Shown here one piece after another: positions 7,823 through 18,400 of a stretch of 48,866 nucleotides of DNA. Within the stretch, counting starts at the first letter, position 1. Every line of letters begins with the position of its first letter. The stretch comes from Bacteroidales bacterium (GTDB lineage Bacteria; Bacteroidota; Bacteroidia; Bacteroidales; UBA6680), in the NCBI GenBank assembly GCA_025210735.1, contig JAOARD010000002.1:1-48866 (forward strand). Direction: 5' to 3'. The notes under the pieces were generated by a model, which made no database searches, was not told the origin of the DNA, and saw only the letters and a program-made list of their open reading frames with translations. Made by a program: the position numbers and the translations under genes.

Positions 7823-7898
7823 GTTTTGCGGAACATATAAAGAAGGTATATCTCACATACTAATGTATTACTTTCTTTAATCTCTGTAAGTCTCTTAA

Positions 7899-8579
7899 CT
7901 AGAATCTTATAAGAAAACCAAGGTCAAATGCTGGTAGAACTGTTTCATCCTTCAGGCTAATTGCCGGACCTATAGCAACATTAAAACCTATGCCAACTTT
8001 ATCTCCCCATATCTGATCAATACCAACCATTATGGCAACACCAGGTAAATCATCCTTTATAGTATATCCATCATTGCTATTATAGTTATAGATTTTTTCT
8101 TTTTTTGTTCCAATTAATCCTATTTGGGTATTTAAATAGAGCCCTTTGTAAGGGAAAAACTTTACACCTAACGATCCTCCTATTCCACTTGCAGAGAATG
8201 GAGAGAGACCTAATCCTGCATGCAATCCGAATCCTACTTTTCTTCCTACTCTGAACTGTGCTCTGAAGCCTGCTCCACCATAACTGTTGCCATATCCTGC
8301 ACCCACCATAAAGTATGTTCCTTTGTATTTTTTTATAGTAGGTTTTATATATTCATCGTTTTGCGAAGATTGATTATTGTTTGTATTAACATATGATGTT
8401 TGCTTATTTGGCTTATCATCAGATTTGGCTGTGATTATTTTATAAATACCAGTCTGATCTTTTATCGTAAATACCTTCGATTTAATATCTTCTTGGGTTG
8501 TTTTAACAATTATGTCCTGAGCTGATGTAATAATGGTAGATAACATAATGGTTATTACCAATAGAACGTTTTTTTTCAT
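7899..8579 (-). CDS. Small outer-membrane barrel protein
   Basis: This 226-residue protein starts with a signal peptide ending TIITSAQ. An N-terminal module follows (DIIVKTTQEDIKSKVFTI), of the kind common in Bacteroidota exported proteins. After an Asn/Gln-rich linker (residues about 55-80) comes a barrel of alternating strands (GAGYGNSYGGAGFRAQFRVG, GVKFFPYKGLYLNTQIGLIG) ending FLIRF. The terminal Phe is typical of outer-membrane barrels. It is the intact paralogue of the gene broken at 1933-2592. Its function is unknown; it may be a structural or porin-like protein. Confidence 0.75.
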   Translation of the reverse strand: MKKNVLLVITIMLSTIITSAQDIIVKTTQEDIKSKVFTIKDQTGIYKIITAKSDDKPNKQTSYVNTNNNQSSQNDEYIKPTIKKYKGTYFMVGAGYGNSYGGAGFRAQFRVGRKVGFGLHAGLGLSPFSASGIGGSLGVKFFPYKGLYLNTQIGLIGTKKEKIYNYNSNDGYTIKDDLPGVAIMVGIDQIWGDKVGIGFNVAIGPAISLKDETVLPAFDLGFLIRF

Positions 8580-8777
8580 GAGTTTAAATTTTTAGTATGA
8601 ACAATCATAAGGTTAGTCAATTATCTGTATACAGATAGCTATTATTATGTTTCATACTTTTTTTGTATTTATATAACCTACTTTCAAGTTCTTATACCAC
8701 ATCTTAAATTCTGATAGGATAAGAGCCTTAAATGTTATTACTATTTAGCTAAGCAATATGGAAAATATACTTTGCAA

Positions 8778-8835
8778 AAAGTATTACTATTTGTGAGTTG
8801 TAGCAATATTGGCACGAATTGCGTGACTGACTTTA
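8778..8835. repeat. Second copy of the 7763-7822 repeat
   Basis: AAAGTATTACTATTTG, GTAGCAATAT and GACTGACTTTA match the sequence upstream of the SUKH gene in order and spacing. Here the copy lies about 200 bp upstream of the barrel gene. Confidence 0.6.
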
Positions 8836-8867
8836 TAAGTGGTTATGTATGTTATTTATGATAAAAC

Positions 8868-8907
8868 AAAAAAGGTATATCAGAACCTGTGCTGATATAC
8901 CTTTTTT
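8868..8907 (-). terminator. Rho-independent terminator, usable on both strands
   Basis: GGTATATCAG (8874-8883) and CTGATATACC (8892-8901) form a perfect 10-bp stem around an 8-base loop. It is flanked by six A on the left and six T on the right. On the minus strand it lies about 25 bp after the DUF6090-like stop codon. Confidence 0.9.
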
Positions 8908-8932
8908 ATATATTGTAAATATGTTTTATTCA

Positions 8933-9523
8933 CTACTCATCTATGTCAATCTCTTTTTTTAGCTCTGCGTTAACATCTTTGCTGAATGTAATTACAGTTT
9001 TGAATCCTCCTTTCAGATCCTGTAGAGTAAGAATCAGCATGTTTTTATCATTTCTGCTTTTTGTAAACAGATCTCCATTAATAAGATCTGTTAAGCGTTG
9101 CTGATAGTGTCCGTTAAGTGAGTTATGAGCCTCTTCAAGACTACCAAATAGTGATATAAGATCGTAATCTATTTTAGTCAGAAATCTGGCATCTCTGAAC
9201 AGATGCATTGATATCATCTTAACACTCTCAACCTTAATACCTCCATTCTTCTGTATTATCTCAATTAAAGTGTAATCATCGTTATTTTTGTATGTATCAA
9301 CTGTATCGATAAGTGATTCCAGATTTTTTATAGATTTTTCGCATGCATTTATGTTTTCAAGATTTGTTTTGTATACGCTTTGAAATGCACTCTCAATAAA
9401 TTTAGACTCTTTGTATGACTCTACCCATCCGTTTAATAAAAGGGCTATTAAAACACCTAAAAATGCAGCAACAAACTCTAAAGCAAGTTTTCTAATTGTG
9501 TTGTTCTTAACAATTTTCTTCAT
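8933..9523 (-). CDS. DUF6090-like single-span membrane protein
   Basis: This 196-residue protein has a short basic N terminus and one membrane helix at about 13-32 (LEFVAAFLGVLIALLLNGWV). A charged, coiled-coil-like helical region follows. The arrangement, including N-W after the helix, resembles DUF6090 and related Bacteroidota membrane proteins of unknown function. It lies 86 bp downstream of the Cache-channel gene on the same strand and is followed by a strong terminator, so the two may form a transcription unit. Direct cooperation with the channel is an inference only. Confidence 0.6.
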   Translation of the reverse strand: MKKIVKNNTIRKLALEFVAAFLGVLIALLLNGWVESYKESKFIESAFQSVYKTNLENINACEKSIKNLESLIDTVDTYKNNDDYTLIEIIQKNGGIKVESVKMISMHLFRDARFLTKIDYDLISLFGSLEEAHNSLNGHYQQRLTDLINGDLFTKSRNDKNMLILTLQDLKGGFKTVITFSKDVNAELKKEIDIDE

Positions 9524-9609
9524 TCGTTTATAATTGTTTTTTAAAGCATATGGTACTGATAATATTCTGCAATAGTATAATAAAAGATTGTGATAACAAA
9601 GTTATAGTA

Positions 9610-11661
9610 TCAGAGAATAAACTCTAAAGCAGTAATTACAAGTAGTAAAAATGTGAGTACCGGAAAAAATGTTACTCTGGCATATAGTGCGTTGTTGTAG
9701 TTTACAAATTTATATCTCCAGTCAAAAGCAATCATAAGTGATATTACCGATACAAATAGTATTGACAGGTATGTTACAATATAAAAGAACTCTATGTAAA
9801 CAATTCCTGATACATCTAACTCATTACGAAGGCTTATGTGGTTAAATATTACAACAAAGAATAGTGCCGAACATGCACTTATTGTAGACATTGAGTTGAA
9901 ACCCATTAGTCCTTTTTTATCGTTTTTGCGCCCTAATTGCAGAATTGAGAACAGCATTAATATTATAACTATAACTGGTACAAGGTGTGATATAAACGGA
10001 CTGGCAAACTCTCTTTTTACAAGTATATTAAAGTATAGTTCAGGCGATGATTTTCTGTTATCGCCCTGAATACCAAGGTTTGTATTATAACTGTTATTCC
10101 TGAATGAGAAGAATGATTTTATAATACTTCGGCCCGGTAATACAAAATCTTTCTCGATGCCTGGTTTATATTTTGGTGTGATAATGTTATATGATTTAAA
10201 ATCAGGAACAAGTATTATGTTCTTTGTAATATCTTTATGTTTCATTCGTATCCAGTATCTGCAATAATCAAAAGGATAGTTTGAATAGTCAAATACTTCG
10301 CGTATTGTAGCTTTAAACTCCCATCCTATTACCTCTGTATCTCCTTTTATATCGGTATAAGCGTGCTTTATTTTAACATCTAATGCTTCCGGAAATATTA
10401 CTCCTTTATCTATCTGTGCAGGATTATTTACAGTATACTTCTGCCATACATATCCTTTAACAACAAAGTTGTTGGCATTTGTACACTCTAACGATTGTAT
10501 AAAAAGACCAGTAGGAATTTTTATAGCCGATTCAACACTGCCAATATCATTAAGGTATGAGTTAACGTTCTCTTTCTCGTATACTTTTACCTCGTTATTA
10601 CTTTTTGTTACATAGTCTGGTGTCAGATAACATATTGATGCAACTCCTGATATATACAGTATTGTTAAGGTAATTGATAGTGACCATAGCTTTTTTCTGA
10701 AAATTATACGGAGCAGAAGTGTTATAATTATTATTAAACAACAGATTATTATTATTTTAAAACTATATATTCTGTAATAATTGCTCTCAATCTCTTCAAC
10801 CAAAGTGTATATAGCTAATATCCAGTTTGTAGATTCAATTCTTTTATACTCAAGTTGTATATTCTGATTATTATCAGTTTCCTGATATTTAAAGCTGCCG
10901 GCATTACTGTTAAGCATACTTTTTATATCTGCACTGGTGGTTTTATTATCTGAATGGATAATATTGTGAATAGTTTTTTTATCAGTTACATGATGCTTAT
11001 CAGGGTGATATATTATTTCTCCTTCAGAGGTCATTAGTATTGGGTATCCGGACTTTCCGAAAGATAGATGCGACATATCATCTCTTAACTCTCTTAGAGT
11101 TTTTACAATACATACAACTCCTATAGGATTATTATTTTTTGTATCGTTTGGATTGTAAAACGGAACAGCATAGGCGGTAAATAGCTCTCCGGTAGCTATA
11201 CCTAAATGTATATTGTTCCACTGAGCTCCATCTTTAAGTGGCTTATTGAACCATGAATATTCATCTGATGTATAATCGTATATATCTTCAATATGTATAA
11301 GCTGAATCTTATTATCTTTTCTTAAAGCATATTTGCAATATAGTTTCTTATTACGAAATTTATTTGGAGCAAATGCAACTATTGCGCCTGTATAATTACT
11401 GTTTTTCTCTACAATATTTAATATAGAGTCCTCTATTTTATTAAAAGGTAATTTGCCTTCTGATAATCTGTTTGCCAGACTTATTGCACCCTGCTTTATT
11501 TTGCCAAAATCATGGTCTATTTTTTCGCAATTTTTATTGAGTTTCAGGGTTATCTCTTCATTTTTACCTTCATTAAGATAATTAACTGCTACAATGTAAA
11601 ATAATATTAATAAGGTGGTTATAACTACTGCAACTATTAGAGATATAATATATTTTTTCAT
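9610..11661 (-). CDS. Cache sensor fused to a pentameric ligand-gated ion channel
   Basis: This 683-residue protein begins with a membrane helix (7-28), then an extracytoplasmic double-Cache-type sensor (about 33-290: YTGAIVAFAP, WFNKPLKDGAQW, GELFTAYAVPF, IGVVCIVKTL). Two membrane helices follow (301-320, 326-346). A beta-rich region (about 360-548) contains YPFD at 462-465, which matches the Pro-loop/Cys-loop signature of pentameric ligand-gated channels (pLGICs). Next are LYFNILVKRE, the usual pre-M1 strand, and four helices in the pLGIC pattern: M1 554-576, M2 588-609, M3 616-645 and M4 661-682. The ligand and ion are unknown. Family knowledge suggests small-molecule sensing by the Cache part and ion flux through a pentameric pore. 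The inserted helix pair between sensor and channel is unusual. Confidence 0.8.
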   Translation of the reverse strand: MKKYIISLIVAVVITTLLILFYIVAVNYLNEGKNEEITLKLNKNCEKIDHDFGKIKQGAISLANRLSEGKLPFNKIEDSILNIVEKNSNYTGAIVAFAPNKFRNKKLYCKYALRKDNKIQLIHIEDIYDYTSDEYSWFNKPLKDGAQWNNIHLGIATGELFTAYAVPFYNPNDTKNNNPIGVVCIVKTLRELRDDMSHLSFGKSGYPILMTSEGEIIYHPDKHHVTDKKTIHNIIHSDNKTTSADIKSMLNSNAGSFKYQETDNNQNIQLEYKRIESTNWILAIYTLVEEIESNYYRIYSFKIIIICCLIIIITLLLRIIFRKKLWSLSITLTILYISGVASICYLTPDYVTKSNNEVKVYEKENVNSYLNDIGSVESAIKIPTGLFIQSLECTNANNFVVKGYVWQKYTVNNPAQIDKGVIFPEALDVKIKHAYTDIKGDTEVIGWEFKATIREVFDYSNYPFDYCRYWIRMKHKDITKNIILVPDFKSYNIITPKYKPGIEKDFVLPGRSIIKSFFSFRNNSYNTNLGIQGDNRKSSPELYFNILVKREFASPFISHLVPVIVIILMLFSILQLGRKNDKKGLMGFNSMSTISACSALFFVVIFNHISLRNELDVSGIVYIEFFYIVTYLSILFVSVISLMIAFDWRYKFVNYNNALYARVTFFPVLTFLLLVITALEFIL

Positions 11662-11782
11662 TATATTAATATGTTTTTAAAGGTCAAATGGAATTACAAT
11701 AATGTGTAATAATAACTACTTTACTGTTCTATTATCTGGTGTTTTTACAGGGTTAACCTGTATTATATTTCAATAACAGTTA

Positions 11783-11790
11783 CAAATATA
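11783..11790 (-). promoter_or_regulatory. Putative -7 box for the Cache-channel gene
   Basis: TATATTTG on the minus strand matches the Bacteroidota -7 consensus TAnnTTTG and lies about 120 bp upstream of the ATG at 11661. A TTTG occurs 24 bp further upstream, longer than the usual 19-21 bp spacing, so the call is weak. Confidence 0.35.
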
Positions 11791-11814
11791 GCTAATTAAA
11801 GATTATGTTGTATA

Positions 11815-11846
11815 CAAAAAAATCCCCCGCCGTTAAGCGAGGGATT
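11815..11846 (-). terminator. Terminator of the first cadherin-repeat gene
   Basis: On the minus strand AATCCCTCGC and GCGGGGGATT pair with one T-G wobble around TTAACG, followed by a run of T. A near-identical hairpin follows the paralogue at 15386-15416. Confidence 0.85.
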
Positions 11847-11869
11847 GTATGTTATTAAGGTGTTACAGT

Positions 11870-14800
11870 TTAGTGTCTGATAATAATCTTCTTTGTTACA
11901 GTACTGTTTTGTGTTCTGATTCTTATAATGTATATACCTGATTGTATATTATTGGTATTTACTCTTATCTGCTCAGAATTAACCGCTTTACTGTATACTA
12001 TTCTTCCGCTTACAGTTAAAATATCAATGCTTTCTATTACCTTGTCTGCTTTAATATTAACTATATCATAAACAGGGTTTGGATATACATCAAGAGTTAT
12101 GTTATGATCAGTATTAACACTTGTTGAGTTATTCTCTTTTACAGTTATAGCAAACTCCTTTGTTACAGTTAATCCACCTTTGTCGGTAGCTGTAATATGT
12201 ACAGTAAAATCTGTTGATTTCAGTGGACTTAGATCTGCTTTTGTACGCAAGCTGTTATCGTTTATCTCAAAGTATTTGTTATCTTTTATAGTGTATGTTA
12301 CTTCGTCATTCTTATCAGCATCATCTGCTGATATTTTTGCTACCTCAGTGCCAATATTAACATCTTCAAGAATAGTAAGATTGCTTATTGAAAGATTGTA
12401 CGGAGCTTCATTCACATTACTTACAGTAATATCTATCTCCTTCTCTAACTTAAGTCCGCCTTTATCTGTAGCTGTTATTGTAACTGTATATGAGTCTGTA
12501 TCTTCATAGTTAAACTCTTTTTTAGTTATTACTCTGTTATTGTCAAGCTCAAAGTTATCGTTATCAGCTATTGTAAGAGTAATCACATCATCTTTGTCTT
12601 TATCAATAGCTATTATCTCTGTTACAAATGTACCTACAGCACTATTCTCGGCAATACTACTCTTGTTTGCTTTTATACTAACAGGAGCCTCATTCTGATC
12701 TGTAACAGATATTGTGAACTCTTTGGTAATGAACAATCCCTCTTTATCTGTTGCTTTAATCTTTACAGTATATATCTTTTTTGTTTCAAAATCGAAAGAG
12801 GCTTTACTTATAAGTCTGTTTTCCTTAATCTCAAACTGGTCATTATCCTCGTTATCGCCATCAAGAGTAATTGTTACAACATCATTTTCATCTACATCTG
12901 TAGCTGATAGTAACCCGATCTCTGTTCCTACAGCCTCGTTCTCGGTTATCTGTTTAGCAGATAGTTGAAGGTTTTCTGGCTTTTCGTTAACGTTTGTTAC
13001 TGTTATTGTAAATGTTCCAGAAACAGACAAACCTCCTTTATCAGTTGCTTTAATCTTTACACTGTATGAATCCTTAACCTCTTTGTTAAACACCGCTTTT
13101 GATAGTAATTTATTCTCCTTAATCTCAAACTGGTCATTATCCTCGTTATCACCATCAAGAGTAATTGTTACAACATCATTCTCATCTACATCTGTAGCTG
13201 ATAGTAACCCGATCTCTGTACCTACAGCCTTGTTTTCAGCTATCTCTGAAGCTGATAACTGAAGGTTTTCTGGCTTCTCGTTAACGTTTGTTACTGTTAT
13301 TGTATATGTTCCGGAAACAGATAGACCTCCTTTATCGGTTGCCTTAATCTTTACTTTGTACGAATCTTTAACCTCTTTATTAAACACCGCTTTTGACAGT
13401 AGCTTATTCTCCTTAACCTCAAATTGGTCATTATCATCGTTATCGCCATCCAGAGCAAATGTTACAACATCATTCTCATCAACATCTGTTGCCGATAGTA
13501 GCCCGATCTCAGTACCTACAGCCTCGTTCTCGGCTATCTCTGAAGCTGATAACTGAAGGTTTTCTGGCTTCTCGTTAACGTTTGTTACAGTTATTGTATA
13601 TGTTTCAGAAACAGATAGACCTCCTTTATCGGTTGCTTTAACCTTTACTTTGTACGAATCTTTAACCTCTTTGTTAAACACCGCTTTTGATAGTAACTTA
13701 TTATCCTTAACCTCAAACTGGTCATTATCCTCATTATCACCATCAAGAGTAATTGTTACAGCATCATTCTCATCTACATCTATAGCTGATAGTAACCCTA
13801 TCTCTGTACCAGTAATCTCGTTCTCGGCTATCTCTTTAGCAGATAGTTGAAGGTTTTCTGGCTTCTCGTTAACGTTTGTTACAGTTATTGTATATGTTTC
13901 AGAAACAGATAGACCTCCTTTATCGGTTGCCTTAACCTTTACTTTGTAAGAATCTTTAACCTCTTTGTTAAACACCGCTTTTGACAGTAGCTTATTCTCC
14001 TTAACCTCAAACTGGTCATTATCCTCGTTATCACCATCAAGAGTAATTGTTACAACATCATTCTCATCTATATCTGTAGCTGATAGTAACCCGATCTCTG
14101 TTCCTACAGCCTCGTTCTCGGCTATCTGTTTAGCAGAAAGTTGAAGATTCTCTGGCTTCTCATTTACATCATCTATATATATTGTGATATCTTTGTTTAC
14201 AATATTATCACCATCATTTACCGATACAGTTACATCTACTGACTCTGCGATTTCATGGTTAAGAATTTCGCTCTTTACCTTTATAACACCTGTATTTTCA
14301 TCAATCTTAAATGATCCTGTATTGTCTGTTATAGAGAATGTAACAGGATTTTGTATCGGATCGTTATCGGTGATAGTTACAGTTCCTACTTCACTATTAA
14401 TAGTGCTGTTTTCAAGAATATTGAATGTACTTGAAGTTATAACCGGGGCGTGATCATTTCTTAACTTAACTGTAATTTTACCGGAAGAGAGTGTTAACGA
14501 AGGAAATTTTGAATTTGTTATTTTACATTTATATACACCAATCTCAGTAGGCGTATATTTAGATGATGTAACACCATTCATTAGTACACCATCTTTATAC
14601 CACTTATAAACAGACTGTGTTCCTTCAATATCTTCCTGATCAGACAAATCTATCTCTTCATTAGGAAATATTGCATAATTAGCTGTAATGCTAGCCTGAT
14701 CAGAATATTTGAAAGTATTTGGTTTCCATAAAGGTAACAGGTCAGTGAACTTGAGTCTGTTTCTTTGACAATCTAAGTGCAGCATAAACCTTGGAATCTT

Positions 14801-15250
14801 TATTGATGTTATATTGTTACTGTAAATTCTTAGATCTCTTAAACCACCATTTTTACTGATGTCAATACTGTTTAGCTTATTAAAATTTATCATGGCTGCA
14901 AAAAGCTTCTTATTTTGTTCCAAATAAATTTCTGTTAAACTATTTCCTGTAAAATCAATAATTGTGATTTCAGTTAGGCTCTTAAGATCAATTTGCTTTA
15001 ATTTCTTATTTCTCAGAGTTAATGACTTTACTCTTTTTGGGGTATCATCATTCCATGCTACTCCGCTCCAACTCCCATAATTTGTTCCTGACCACTTTAT
15101 TGTACAGTCAGGGTTATCAGTTAAAATTTTCTTTAGAGCTGTAACATCGCCATCGTGAAAGCCATCGTTATTGGCATCCTGAGCCATGATTTTTGATGTA
15201 AGGCTAAACAATAGTATAGCCATACAGATTAGTTGTAGATTTTTTGTCAT
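11870..15250 (-). CDS. T9SS-secreted LRR/cadherin-repeat surface protein, copy 1
   Basis: This 1126-residue protein begins with a signal peptide ending KIMAQ. A conserved N-terminal segment (DANNDGFHDGDVTALKKIL) and about five leucine-rich repeats (to about residue 165) follow. Next are an Ig-like stretch (YKWYKDGVL to YKCKITNS) and eight cadherin-like repeats of about 95-98 residues with DxDENDxVT and ATDKGGLS calcium-site motifs. The final 70 residues are a T9SS type A sorting domain (VYPNPVYDIVNIKAD to KKIIIRH). Repeats two to six are nearly identical in DNA. The product is probably cleaved and anchored on the cell surface, with a likely role in adhesion. It is a paralogue of the next gene, sharing both ends and the terminator. 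Confidence 0.88.
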   Translation of the reverse strand: MTKNLQLICMAILLFSLTSKIMAQDANNDGFHDGDVTALKKILTDNPDCTIKWSGTNYGSWSGVAWNDDTPKRVKSLTLRNKKLKQIDLKSLTEITIIDFTGNSLTEIYLEQNKKLFAAMINFNKLNSIDISKNGGLRDLRIYSNNITSIKIPRFMLHLDCQRNRLKFTDLLPLWKPNTFKYSDQASITANYAIFPNEEIDLSDQEDIEGTQSVYKWYKDGVLMNGVTSSKYTPTEIGVYKCKITNSKFPSLTLSSGKITVKLRNDHAPVITSSTFNILENSTINSEVGTVTITDNDPIQNPVTFSITDNTGSFKIDENTGVIKVKSEILNHEIAESVDVTVSVNDGDNIVNKDITIYIDDVNEKPENLQLSAKQIAENEAVGTEIGLLSATDIDENDVVTITLDGDNEDNDQFEVKENKLLSKAVFNKEVKDSYKVKVKATDKGGLSVSETYTITVTNVNEKPENLQLSAKEIAENEITGTEIGLLSAIDVDENDAVTITLDGDNEDNDQFEVKDNKLLSKAVFNKEVKDSYKVKVKATDKGGLSVSETYTITVTNVNEKPENLQLSASEIAENEAVGTEIGLLSATDVDENDVVTFALDGDNDDNDQFEVKENKLLSKAVFNKEVKDSYKVKIKATDKGGLSVSGTYTITVTNVNEKPENLQLSASEIAENKAVGTEIGLLSATDVDENDVVTITLDGDNEDNDQFEIKENKLLSKAVFNKEVKDSYSVKIKATDKGGLSVSGTFTITVTNVNEKPENLQLSAKQITENEAVGTEIGLLSATDVDENDVVTITLDGDNEDNDQFEIKENRLISKASFDFETKKIYTVKIKATDKEGLFITKEFTISVTDQNEAPVSIKANKSSIAENSAVGTFVTEIIAIDKDKDDVITLTIADNDNFELDNNRVITKKEFNYEDTDSYTVTITATDKGGLKLEKEIDITVSNVNEAPYNLSISNLTILEDVNIGTEVAKISADDADKNDEVTYTIKDNKYFEINDNSLRTKADLSPLKSTDFTVHITATDKGGLTVTKEFAITVKENNSTSVNTDHNITLDVYPNPVYDIVNIKADKVIESIDILTVSGRIVYSKAVNSEQIRVNTNNIQSGIYIIRIRTQNSTVTKKIIIRH
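12695..14164 (-). repeat. Five 294-bp near-identical cadherin-repeat units
   Basis: Units begin (minus strand) at 14164, 13870, 13576, 13282 and 12988, each with a NEKPENLQLSA-coding start and a length of exactly 98 codons. Long stretches are identical at DNA level. This favours slippage or homologous recombination that changes repeat number, and it is a likely place for assembly errors. Confidence 0.85.
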
Positions 15251-15306
15251 TTATGTATGATTTTTGTTTAAATATATTCTGTTCTGGTAAATACTGAATA
15301 ATTCTG

Positions 15307-15314
15307 CAAATATA
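15307..15314 (-). promoter_or_regulatory. Putative -7 box, cadherin-repeat gene 1
   Basis: TATATTTG on the minus strand lies 57-64 bp upstream of the ATG at 15250, inside a block (attctgcaaatataacaat) conserved upstream of the paralogue at 19153-19160. No clear TTTG -33 box is found at the right distance. Confidence 0.5.
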
Positions 15315-15385
15315 ACAATATATGTTAAACGTATAATAGCTGATAACCTATTGCTTACTTGTTTTGTATTATAAAATAGGGGATT

Positions 15386-15416
15386 AAAAAAATCCCCCGC
15401 CGTTAAGCGAGGGATT
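15386..15416 (-). terminator. Terminator of the second cadherin-repeat gene
   Basis: This is the same hairpin sequence as at 11815-11846 (AATCCCTCGC / GCGGGGGATT on the minus strand, followed by T residues). It was evidently copied with the gene. Confidence 0.85.
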
Positions 15417-15439
15417 ATAGGTTATTATGGTGTTACAGT

Positions 15440-18400
15440 TTAGTGTCTGATAATAATTCTCTTTGTTACAGTACTGTTCTCTGTTCTGATTCTTATAATG
15501 TATACGCCTGATTGTATATTGTTGGTATTTACTCTTATCTGCTCAGAATTAACCACTTTGCTGTATACTATTCTTCCGCTTACAGTTAAAATATCAATGC
15601 TTTCTATTACCTTGTCTGCTTTAATATTAACTATATCCGAAACAGGATTTGGATATATATTAATATCAATATCCTGCTCACTGTTTATATTTGTTGGCCG
15701 ATCTTCTTTTACATCAAAGGTAAACTCCTTGGTTACAGTCAATCCTCCGTTGTCGGTAGCTGTAATCTGTATACCAAAAATGGTTAATTTTATAGGTTCA
15801 AGATCAGCTTTTGTACGTACAATGTTATCCTTTATCTCAAAGTACTTGTTATCTTTTATAGTGTATGTTATATCGTCATTCTCGTCAACATCGTCTGCTG
15901 ATACTTTTGCAACCTCAGTTCCTATACTTATACCTGTATAAACCATAAAGTTGCTTATTTTAAGGTTATATGGAGCCTCATTAACATTACTTACTGCAAT
16001 ATCCAGCTTTCTCTCTAACGTAAGCCCGCTTTTGTCTGTAGCAGTTATAGTAACTGTAAATGTGTTTGCATCCTCGTAGTTAAACACCTTTTTAGTGATA
16101 ACTCTGTTATTGTCAAGATCAAAGTTATCGTTATCTGCTATTGTAAGGGTAATCTCATCGTCTTTATCGTTATCAATAGCTATTATCTCTGTTACAAATG
16201 TACCAACAGCACTGTTCTCTGCAATACTACTCTTGTTTGCTTTTATACTTACAGGAGCCTCATTCTGATCTGTAACAGATATTGTAAACTCTCTGGTAAT
16301 AAACAGACCATCTTTATCAGTAGCTTTAATCTTTACTGTATATATCTTTTTGGTCTCAAAATCGAAAGAGGCTTTGCTTATAAGCTTATTATCCTTAACC
16401 TCAAACTGATCATTATCCTTGTTATCACCATCAAGTGTGATTGTAACAACATCATTAACGTCAATATCTGTTGCTGACAGTGCTCCTATCTCTGTACCTT
16501 CTGTTGCGTTTTCTGCTATCTCTGAAGCAGATAACTGAAGGTTCTCCGGTTTCTCGTTAACATCTGTTACAGATATTGTAAACTCCTCTGTTGAGAATAG
16601 CCCCTCTTTGTCCGATACTTTAACCTTTATAACATATGTATCTTTTGTCTCTTTATCAAATTTGGCTTTTGATATAAGTTTATTCTCTTTTATATCAAAC
16701 CAGGCATTATCGTTGTCTGAACCATCTAATGATATTGTGATCTCATCGTTCTCATCAACATCAGTTGCAGAAAGTTGTCCTATCTCAGTACCTATAGCCT
16801 CGTTCTCGGCTATCTCTTTAGCAGACAACTGTAGGTTATCAGGTTTTTCATTAACGTCTGTTACTGTTATTGTAATTGTTTCAGAAACAGATAAACCTCC
16901 TTTATCGGTTGCTTTAACCTTTACTTTATATGTGTCTTTTATCTCTTTGTTAAACAGTACTTTTGATAGTAGTTTATTCTCCTTTACTTCAAACTGATCG
17001 TTATCCTCGTTATCACCATCCAGAGTAATTGTTACAGCATCATTCTCATCTATATCTGTTGCAGATAGTAGTCCTATCTCTGTACCAATAATCTCATTTT
17101 CAGCTATCTCTTTTGCTGATAGTTGAAGATTCTCCGGTTTCTCGTTAACATTAGTAATAGTTACTGTAAATATCTTTGTAATAAACAGCCCCTCTTTATC
17201 AGCTGCTTTAATCTTTATAGTGTATGTCTTTTTTGTCTCTCTGTCAAACTGAGCCTTTGCTATAAGTTTGTTGTCTGTAATTTTAAAATGTATATTATCA
17301 GGTAAAGCATCTGCTAATGTAGCTGTTAACACATCGTTTTTGTCAACATCTGAAATGTTTATTGTAGCTATCTCAGTATTAGCAGGCATATTCTCAGCAA
17401 TCTCTGCAGATGATAACTGAATATCCTCAGGCTTCTCATTTACATTGTCTATATTTATTGTAATGTCTTTGTTTACAGTATTACTACCATCATTTACAGA
17501 TACATTTACTATTATTGTCTCCGCTGTTTCGTGATTCAGTGTTGCACTCTTTACCTTTATAACTCCGGTGTTTTCATCTATTCTAAAGGTTCCTGTATTA
17601 TCTGTTAATGTGAATGTAAGTGGATTCTGTACAGGATCATTATCTGTTATAGATACTGTTCCTACCTGGCTATTAACAACACTATTCTCCGGTATATTTA
17701 AACTGTTTGTTGTTATCACAGGTGCGTGATTATTCTTTAATTCAACTGTGATACTTCCTGTAGATAATGTAAGTTCAGGGTATTCAGAATTTGTTATTGT
17801 ACACTTATATACCCCTGCCACAGTTGGTGTATATTTTGATAATGTAATACCAGTTAACAGCGCGCCATCTCTATACCATTTGTAAACAGAACTTACTCCA
17901 TCTATACTCTCCTGATAAGATAAATCTATCTCTGTACCACCATATATTGTATGATCATCTGTTATATCTGCCTGATCTGAATATTCAAAGATATATGGTT
18001 TGCCAAAAAGCGCAATATCAGTGAACTTTAATCTGTTCTGTTTGCATTTTACAACACCAATAGTATGACTATCATAAACTTTTAGTGAACTAATATTATT
18101 GTTATTTATCTCAAGATTTCTAATATTTGTATTGTTTGATATATCAATTGAAGTAAGATTATTATTATTCATTTTTACATATTGTATACCTGTTGTCTCT
18201 GAGAGGTCAATGGATGAGATCTTATTGTTATCAATAAAGATACTGTTCAGCGTTTCTCCTTTTGGTAAGCTAATACTACTAATATTATTATTTATAGCAA
18301 TTAAAGTGGCTAACAATGTATTGCTCGAAAGATTCAACGATTCTATTTTGCAATCGGCACAGCTTAAATATGTAAGTTTAGTGCTGCCAGATATATCTAA

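Larger units (their letters stand above)
8580..8932. other. Non-coding spacer
   Basis: This spacer lies between the barrel gene and the stop of the DUF6090-like gene. It contains the second copy of the 58-bp repeat and a strong terminator. I see no gene. Confidence 0.6.

Noticed and set aside
7740..7856. Longer SUKH protein from an ATG at 7856
   Set aside because: The extra stretch contains a repeat also found in non-coding sequence at 8778-8835 and would add an unconserved hydrophobic leader.
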